Origin: Pseudalkalibacillus hwajinpoensis
GTDB lineage: Bacteria > Bacillota > Bacilli > Bacillales > Guptibacillaceae
Reading direction: 5' to 3'
NCBI RefSeq assembly: GCF_015234585.1
Contig: NZ_JADFCM010000001.1
Span: 992,001 to 1,056,000, forward strand
Length of the DNA stretch: 64,000 nt
The position numbers were made by a program, and so were the translations under genes. Within the stretch, counting starts at the first letter, position 1. Each line of letters starts with the position of its first letter. The notes below the pieces were generated by a model that saw nothing but the letters and a program-made list of their open reading frames with translations, was not told where the DNA came from and ran no database searches. Shown here one piece after another: positions 59,399 to 64,000 of the stretch.

Positions 59399-60109
59399 AT
59401 GGAATCAAAAGCAACAACTAATCAAAACATGCAGCAAAAAGCAGCAGTCTTTTCAGCAATTGCATTACTTATCATGACATTTGCTGCATTTTTTTCTCAA
59501 GGGTATGTGCATAGCTCATTAGTCATTGAGGGAGATGCAGCAACGACATTAAAAAATATCCAAGCATCTCAAGTCTTGTTTCGTCTTGAGGTACTTGGAT
59601 GGCTCCTCATTATCATAATGGATTTAATTGCATCATGGGGCTTTTATGTGTTCTTGAAGCCGTTCCATCCTGCTTATGCATTATTCGCCGGCTGGCTTCG
59701 TTTCCTTTACACAGCCATTCTAGCCACTGCGGTTACAAATCTTGTAATAACCAATAGTGTTGTTCAAAATTCAGAGTTAGGTACGTCATCGCGCGTGGCA
59801 CAGCAAGCGATGGATTCCATCACAGCTTTTGAAGCAATTTGGTCATTTGGATTAATCATTTTTGGCCTTCATCTGATCGCGGTGGGCCTGGTAGCAATGA
59901 ATACAAAAAAGATACCAAAGGTGATTAGTATCCTTGTTATTATAGCAGGCTTTAGCTACTCGATTATTCATTTCATGTACAATTTTGTCCCACAAATTGA
60001 AAACGTTATTGGGCTACTAGAATTAATTCTGATGGCTCCCATGGTCATCGGTGAATTAGGTTTTGGGATCTGGTTATTGGTGAAAGGAAGAAAAGTAACG
60101 ATGGACTAA
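59399..60109 (+). CDS. DUF4386-family membrane protein
   Basis: 236 residues with about six membrane helices (FSAIALLIMTFAAFFSQGYV, VLGWLLIIIMDLIASWGF and more). Pattern and length match DUF4386, integral membrane proteins of unknown function in bacilli. ATG follows GAGGAGG. The stop overlaps the stop of the facing Crp-type gene by 4 bases; DUF4386 genes are often next to a regulator. Confidence 0.82.
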   Translation: MESKATTNQNMQQKAAVFSAIALLIMTFAAFFSQGYVHSSLVIEGDAATTLKNIQASQVLFRLEVLGWLLIIIMDLIASWGFYVFLKPFHPAYALFAGWLRFLYTAILATAVTNLVITNSVVQNSELGTSSRVAQQAMDSITAFEAIWSFGLIIFGLHLIAVGLVAMNTKKIPKVISILVIIAGFSYSIIHFMYNFVPQIENVIGLLELILMAPMVIGELGFGIWLLVKGRKVTMD

Positions 60110-60699
60110 TCAACAATCCTGAGATTAGCTACCGACCTTTTCTTAATACGACTTAAAGATTCTGGCTTGATTCCCAGGTAGCTTGCTAGTTGGTACTGAG
60201 GAACCCGGTCAATTAAATCTGGTCTTTTTTTCAACAAGTTATGATAACGCTCTTCTGGCGTCGAAGAAATGAATGATGAGAAATCATCCCTCATCGCACC
60301 CAGGTCTTCTTCAATCATTTTGCGAGTCAGTTCTTCTAATACCGGATGCATGTCGTAAGTTTCCTGCTCAGTCGATAAATTACCAACAATAAGCGTACAG
60401 TCTTCCAAGCAGCTAAGAGAGTATGGAGAAATTTTGTCGGGAGTATGCTGATTAAAGATCGTGACACTTTGTTCTTCCGTATAGAAATTGAACGTATTCT
60501 CATTTCCATTTTTATCGACACCGTAAAGCCGTACACATCCTTTTAAAACAAAATAGCATTTGTCAGGAACTTCACCTTGATGTAAAAGGACCGTTCCTTT
60601 CTTAAACGAAGCAACAGGAACATCGATTGTTAGTTTTCTTAATTCGGATTCACTGAGATCCGAAAACCGTTTCATATATTGGATAAGGATATCTTTCAT
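60106..60699 (-). CDS. Crp/Fnr-family transcriptional regulator
   Basis: 197 residues. N-terminal cyclic-nucleotide-binding-like domain with GTVLLHQGEVPDKCYFVLKG (about 34-53) and YGVDKNGNENTFNFYTEEQ; C-terminal winged HTH with PQYQLASYLGIKPESLSRIKKR (key residues QLASYLG..ESLSR; about 168-188). No Fe-S cysteine cluster as in Fnr. Ligand unknown. ATG follows AAGGGAG. Confidence 0.88.
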   Translation of the reverse strand: MKDILIQYMKRFSDLSESELRKLTIDVPVASFKKGTVLLHQGEVPDKCYFVLKGCVRLYGVDKNGNENTFNFYTEEQSVTIFNQHTPDKISPYSLSCLEDCTLIVGNLSTEQETYDMHPVLEELTRKMIEEDLGAMRDDFSSFISSTPEERYHNLLKKRPDLIDRVPQYQLASYLGIKPESLSRIKKRSVANLRIVD

Positions 60700-60883
60700 G
60701 AATTCATCTCCCTTATCAAAATTGTATATATCTTTTAGTATAGCATCACTAAACAGGTAGAGGTAAGGCGGTTTAAAACAGCTTATTCAACCAACATTGC
60801 AGGTTGAATAAAGAAAAATGAACATGATGTTTATATTTATAAGTATACTTAATGAACGAAGCTAAATATTGGAGGAGATTTGT

Positions 60884-61060
60884 TTGGACCTATTTTTATT
60901 TATATCCGTAATCGTTGGGATGACGTTTATCTTTTTATATTTTGTAATGAATTTTGACTTGAAAAAGAAGAAGTTAGAGGTAGAGGAAAAGAAACTGGAG
61001 TTGGAAAAAAGGAAGTTGGAATTAAAAGAAGAAGCAGGGGAAGTAGAAGAAAAGTTTTAG
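60884..61060 (+). CDS. Small membrane protein with charged coiled coil
   Basis: 58 residues: one N-terminal membrane helix (LFLFISVIVGMTFIFLYF) followed by a Lys/Glu heptad-like region (KKLEVEEKKLELEKRKLELK) that should form a cytoplasmic coiled coil. TTG start 7 bases after GGAGGAG; an in-frame TTG five codons upstream precedes the site. No family recognised; the layout resembles small membrane scaffolding peptides. Confidence 0.65.
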   Translation: MDLFLFISVIVGMTFIFLYFVMNFDLKKKKLEVEEKKLELEKRKLELKEEAGEVEEKF

Positions 61061-61067
61061 AATGAGT

Positions 61068-61136
61068 AAAAGCCCCTCAAAATATTTTGTGTACATTATA
61101 CTTTATATACATTGGTATTATGTTGAGGGGCTTTTG
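61068..61136 (+). terminator. Long-loop hairpin after the small membrane protein gene
   Basis: A 13-bp perfect stem AAAAGCCCCTCAA / TTGAGGGGCTTTT with a 42-base AT-rich loop. The 3' arm ends in four T residues, so it can terminate, but the loop is unusually long. Confidence 0.6.
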
Positions 61137-61196
61137 ATATAGAGGCTGCCATTTCGAAATGAGATTTATGTACTTTCGCATATTTCAAAAAATAAG

Positions 61197-61226
61197 TTGC
61201 CCTCACAATAAAAGCTATGATAAAAT
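61197..61226 (+). promoter_or_regulatory. Possible tRNA promoter
   Basis: TTGCCC (61197-61202), 18-base spacer, TAAAAT (61221-61226), about 30 bases before the tRNA. Confidence 0.4.
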
Positions 61227-61260
61227 GAATCTTGTCGACAGGAAATCGCTGTCATAATAC

Positions 61261-61333
61261 GGGGCATTAGCTCAGCTGGGAGAGCGCTACACTGGCAGTG
61301 TAGAGGTCAGCGGTTCGAGCCCGCTATGCTCCA
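61261..61333 (+). tRNA. tRNA-Ala (anticodon GGC)
   Basis: Cloverleaf folds cleanly: acceptor GGGGCAT / ATGCTCC including the G3-U70 pair that identifies alanine tRNAs, D-arm TAGCTCAGCTGGGAGAGC, anticodon stem CTACA/TGTAG around CTGGCAG (anticodon GGC), T-arm CAGCGGTTCGAGCCCGCT-type stem. Discriminator A; CCA is not encoded. An integrase gene faces its 3' end, so the end of the tRNA is the likely attachment site. Confidence 0.96.
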
Positions 61334-61339
61334 TCTTGG

Positions 61340-61366
61340 AAACCCTTGTGTATCAAGGGTTTTTCT
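61340..61366 (+). terminator. Terminator after the tRNA
   Basis: AAACCCTTG / CAAGGGTTT stem with TGTAT loop and a T-run, right after the tRNA. Confidence 0.85.
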
Positions 61367-61399
61367 CATGTGTGCGTTTTTGTATACACACCACAATTA

Positions 61400-62626
61400 T
61401 TAGTTTGTTGACGATTTGTTGACCAAATTTTTATTTGGTGCATATTTATCAAATTGACTCGCAGTTTGCGTAGCTCTTTTCTTAGAAATATGTCCATAGA
61501 TATCTGAAGTGATTTTCGAACTTGAATGACGAGCACGTTTCTGAATGGCTGGTAAATTCACGTTGTCTTCTTCCATTAAAAGAGCGACCATGCTATGGCG
61601 TAAGTCATGAAGACGAATTTTTTTCAATTTGTATTTCTCAACTATCCGACTCCATTTTGTTGTAGGCGTTGTAAAGTAGAGGGGACTTCCTAATCCTTTA
61701 TGAAAAAGATACTGATGATCGCTTCCTTCCCAATATTCTGCTGCGCTTTCTTTTTCATTAAGCCACTCATCTTTATACTCTTTTAACAACTCCATGTACC
61801 ATTCAGGCATGACGACTGATGCTTTAGAGGATTTCGTCTTAGGGTCTTTTATAATAGGTTGACCGTTTTCGCTACCTACAATGTTATTTATAATTTCTAT
61901 TTCATTAGTATCAAATAAGATGTTAGACCACTCAAGGGCTGTTAATTCTCCTCGTCTAAATCCACCAAATAAAGCTCCTAAAAAATATACACGCCACATC
62001 AGTGATTCCTGGTTCAAAGCTTCAAATACTTCTCCAAGATCTTCACTAGTGTAATACCTCATTTCTCTTTGTTTGACTGCTGGCTTTTTAACGCCAGTCA
62101 TCGGATTATCTTTAATAATACGCCACTCGTATGCTCTGTTAAATACATTACAAAGCGCATCATAAAACTTTCGAATAGAATCAGGCGAGAGTTTACCTGG
62201 TCGGCCATCTTTTCTTTCATTCTCGGCGGTTGCTTTATCATCTAAAAACCGGATGATTTGAATGGTTTTAATATCCCCAATTCTTCTAGTTCCAAATACG
62301 GGGAGGATGTGACTTCGTAGAGAACTCATATAGTTCTTAACAACAGTGGGGGATAGCTCTTTAATTGCGTAACGCTTGTACCATTCCTGAACAAAATCAC
62401 TAAACAAGTTTTTGTTAGGAGCGATGTATTCACCAGCTTCGATTTCAATCTGGAATTTTGCCAACTCCTGTTGTAAGAAATTTTCTAATTTGCGTTTCGT
62501 TTTTAATAAAGGTTGATCAGTGATCCGTATTGTCTTAGTGCGTTTTTTACGCTTGCCTTTAGCATCATATCCTGCTTCTACCACCAACAGAAAAGAATTC
62601 TCTCCTCGTCTTTGATAACTTCCCAT
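61400..62626 (-). CDS. Tyrosine site-specific integrase
   Basis: 408 residues, phage/ICE-type integrase. N-terminal arm-binding part (about 1-60), SAM-like core-binding domain (about 72-160) and catalytic domain (about 180-390). Catalytic residues: Arg in FGGFRRGEL, Lys in KTKSSK, HDLRHS (His and Arg), RHSSS (His) and Tyr in SDIYGHI. It should cut and join DNA at the tRNA-Ala 3' end, 67 bases away on the facing side. ATG follows AGGAGG. The rest of the element is expected to the right. Confidence 0.94.
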   Translation of the reverse strand: MGSYQRRGENSFLLVVEAGYDAKGKRKKRTKTIRITDQPLLKTKRKLENFLQQELAKFQIEIEAGEYIAPNKNLFSDFVQEWYKRYAIKELSPTVVKNYMSSLRSHILPVFGTRRIGDIKTIQIIRFLDDKATAENERKDGRPGKLSPDSIRKFYDALCNVFNRAYEWRIIKDNPMTGVKKPAVKQREMRYYTSEDLGEVFEALNQESLMWRVYFLGALFGGFRRGELTALEWSNILFDTNEIEIINNIVGSENGQPIIKDPKTKSSKASVVMPEWYMELLKEYKDEWLNEKESAAEYWEGSDHQYLFHKGLGSPLYFTTPTTKWSRIVEKYKLKKIRLHDLRHSMVALLMEEDNVNLPAIQKRARHSSSKITSDIYGHISKKRATQTASQFDKYAPNKNLVNKSSTN

Positions 62627-63385
62627 ATAAAATACCTCCTACTAAAACTTTAATAGAACAGAGTAATATAATTGGTACTTTGGGTTGTATAATTTTCTTC
62701 CCTATTTGAAAACTTGTTACCTAGTTCGCAATAAAATTTGAAGCATATTTTCCAATCTTGCATGACTGCCTTAGCATTCATCATTTGTAAGTCATTTTTA
62801 ATTCATTATTAACGTTGTAGCTTAAGCTACAATATGAAAATTTAATTTTCTAAAGCATTGTTGTAAGGTGACAAATTTATGGGTTTTTCCTTCTCAATAT
62901 CATTATACGAACAAAAGTTCTTGGTATCAATGAATAAATACAATTTCATGGAATCTAAGATGTAAAAGGAAAAGTCAAGGGTGTTAAGTTAAAGGCATAT
63001 TAGAAAATCAATTTTCACAGCCAATATTGTGACCAAGGAAGGGTTTTAAACGGTGTATATTTAATTTCTAAGTTATTCAGAATAAGGGGTTTTAATGGAG
63101 TAAGCCCAAGATTTAAAAAGGCATCACCTCAATCCTACGTGGATCAAGGTGATGCCTTTTAAATCGATGTACTATTTATTCATCATTTCCAATGCATTTC
63201 CTTATACATATTAAGACTTTGCGCTAGGTACAGATCAGATCAACTTATTTTTTCTTAAATAAAATAATTAAATTTTTTCTTTTTATGAAAAAAGACGCTT
63301 CTAGTGGATAAAAAACGCCGAAAAGTTTGTTACAAATCACAGGTTTAGCAAAAACGTTTCTTTATTTCTGCTCCCAACTGTCTTC
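62627..63385. other. AT-rich region without genes behind the integrase
   Basis: 759 bases with only one clear structure (the hairpin at 63115-63163). Frames are short, lack ribosome sites and are interrupted. In phage-like elements an excisionase or repressor would be expected here; none is recognisable. Confidence 0.6.
63115..63163 (+). terminator. Hairpin terminator in the integrase-side region
   Basis: AAAAAGGCATCACCT / AGGTGATGCCTTTT stem with a 17-base centre that itself can pair; T-run at the 3' side. No intact gene is seen upstream of it, so it may be the remnant of a lost gene. Confidence 0.7.
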
Positions 63386-63682
63386 TCAGGTGATTACTAT
63401 TTCTAGTTTTTCTGTGTCTGCTTTAACGGGGAAATTCCTAAGTTTAAATGTGCCATTTTTGATAACTTCATCACTCTTCATTTGTGGAGCTAAACCATAC
63501 ATTATATAGCTGCCCTTCTGGTTCCTAAACACATTCAAATTCACATTGTAACCCTTGTTTTCTTTATTTGTGACTTTGAGGCTGTATAATTCGAATTTTT
63601 CTGGTTCTAATAATTCTTTTTTCCAGTGATCGGTTTCTTTTACAGTAGGTACTTCGAATTCCGCTTTTTTACTACATGTTCT
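63386..63682 (-). pseudogene. Truncated secreted or lipoprotein-like gene
   Basis: A 99-codon open frame on the minus strand ends at TGA and reads RTCSKKAEFEVPTVKETDHW at its start, later LYSLKVTNKENKGYNVNLNV, YIMYGLAPQMKSDEV and KLRNFPVKADTEKLEIVIT. CSKK looks like the first residues after a lipobox, but a stop codon lies two codons upstream and no signal peptide or start codon is present. It looks like the mature part of a small lipoprotein whose 5' end was lost. No family recognised. Confidence 0.55.
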
Positions 63683-63843
63683 TTATAAAGGGGACTTTTC
63701 TTGAGTTTGTCTTAAATATGAACCACGCACTCAGAAATAGTGATCTATAAGTTTTTTAAATTGAATTGTATTAGTGGACTCTAAAGGAAAATCGTTGAGA
63801 AATTTAGTTGGAGTAAGAAAACAACCTCTAGGAACATTTGTTC

Positions 63844-63852
63844 TGTTATAAT
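63844..63852 (+). promoter_or_regulatory. Extended -10 promoter element
   Basis: TGTTATAAT, a good extended -10, about 87 bases before the start of the last gene; no matching -35. Confidence 0.4.
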
Positions 63853-63938
63853 GAAAAAAAGAGATTCACCTAAATATATGTTTCATTTTTGAAAAAATGT
63901 TAAAATTATCTTATCTGCCAAATTGGAGGCGGTAGTAT

Positions 63939-64000
63939 TGAAAAGTCCGTTGTGGTATCGTCTGGCATTACTTTTATCGGCCTATTTTCCATTGTTTTTG
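63939..64000 (+). CDS. Partial gene for a membrane or exported protein
   Basis: The last 62 bases start with TTG, 7 bases after a strong TTGGAGG site, and encode KSPLWYRLALLLSAYFPLFL, a hydrophobic N-terminus fit for a first membrane helix or signal peptide. The gene runs past the window end, so the product cannot be named. Confidence 0.6.

Overview
This window is a piece of chromosome from an endospore-forming low-GC member of the Bacillaceae. Gene content and order follow the yun-yut-yum-yui-yug part of the Bacillus subtilis chromosome, and there are sporulation genes (yunB, lytH, yutC, yutH, a Spo0E-like phosphatase). Several Na+-coupled transporters (an NhaC-type antiporter, two NSS/SNF symporters, YuiF) would suit a halotolerant or alkaliphilic relative; that last point is inference. 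Gene families are named from memory of their motifs; no database search was run. Layout. 1-7790: yunF (partial), yunE, yunD, yunC and yunB, then a lysine riboswitch in front of an NhaC-family transporter, then an NSS symporter with its tiny MetS-like partner behind a hairpin and leader ORF. 7795-20720: lytH, lipA, yutC-yutJ, yuzD, yuzB, yutK, dapF, a Spo0E-like gene and yutM, a housekeeping and sporulation block rich in Fe-S and redox proteins. 20720-31340: a sugar catabolic cargo region, with a LacI regulator carrying clear paired operators, an ABC importer (binding protein and two permeases, no ATPase), ThuA, two Gfo/Idh/MocA dehydrogenases, two TIM-barrel isomerases and a convergent SDR. 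The likely role is uptake of a glycoside followed by oxidation to a 3-keto sugar, isomerisation and cleavage. 31500-40800: backbone again (yuzG, yumC, yumB, NUDIX, yuiA, yuiB, yuiC, a BtuF-like protein, yuiD, yuiF, yuiH), with a cluster of structured repeats at 35618-35904. 40900-52900: accessory genes (PAS-STAS protein, an amidase/SPOR/glucosaminidase autolysin, a YiiX-like papain-fold protein, modAB, a vanadium-haloperoxidase-like PAP2 enzyme, the liaFSR envelope-stress system, a hydrolase, a second NSS transporter). 53150-59190: backbone (yugI, yuzA, butanol dehydrogenase, pgi, yugN, yugO, yggT) with a cloverleaf-like inverted-repeat element at 55435-55576 and another copy of the structured repeat at 57149-57265. 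59200-64000: variable end, with a tRNA-like fragment, a DUF4386/Crp pair, then tRNA-Ala(GGC) followed directly by a convergent tyrosine integrase and AT-rich, decayed DNA. This looks like the left end of an integrative element that continues past the window. No CRISPR array, rRNA or recognisable defence locus was seen. The least explained signals are the two families of structured intergenic repeats, the hairpin/leader ORF ahead of the NSS-MetS operon, the paired LacI operators and the ABC permease with a large extracytoplasmic insert.
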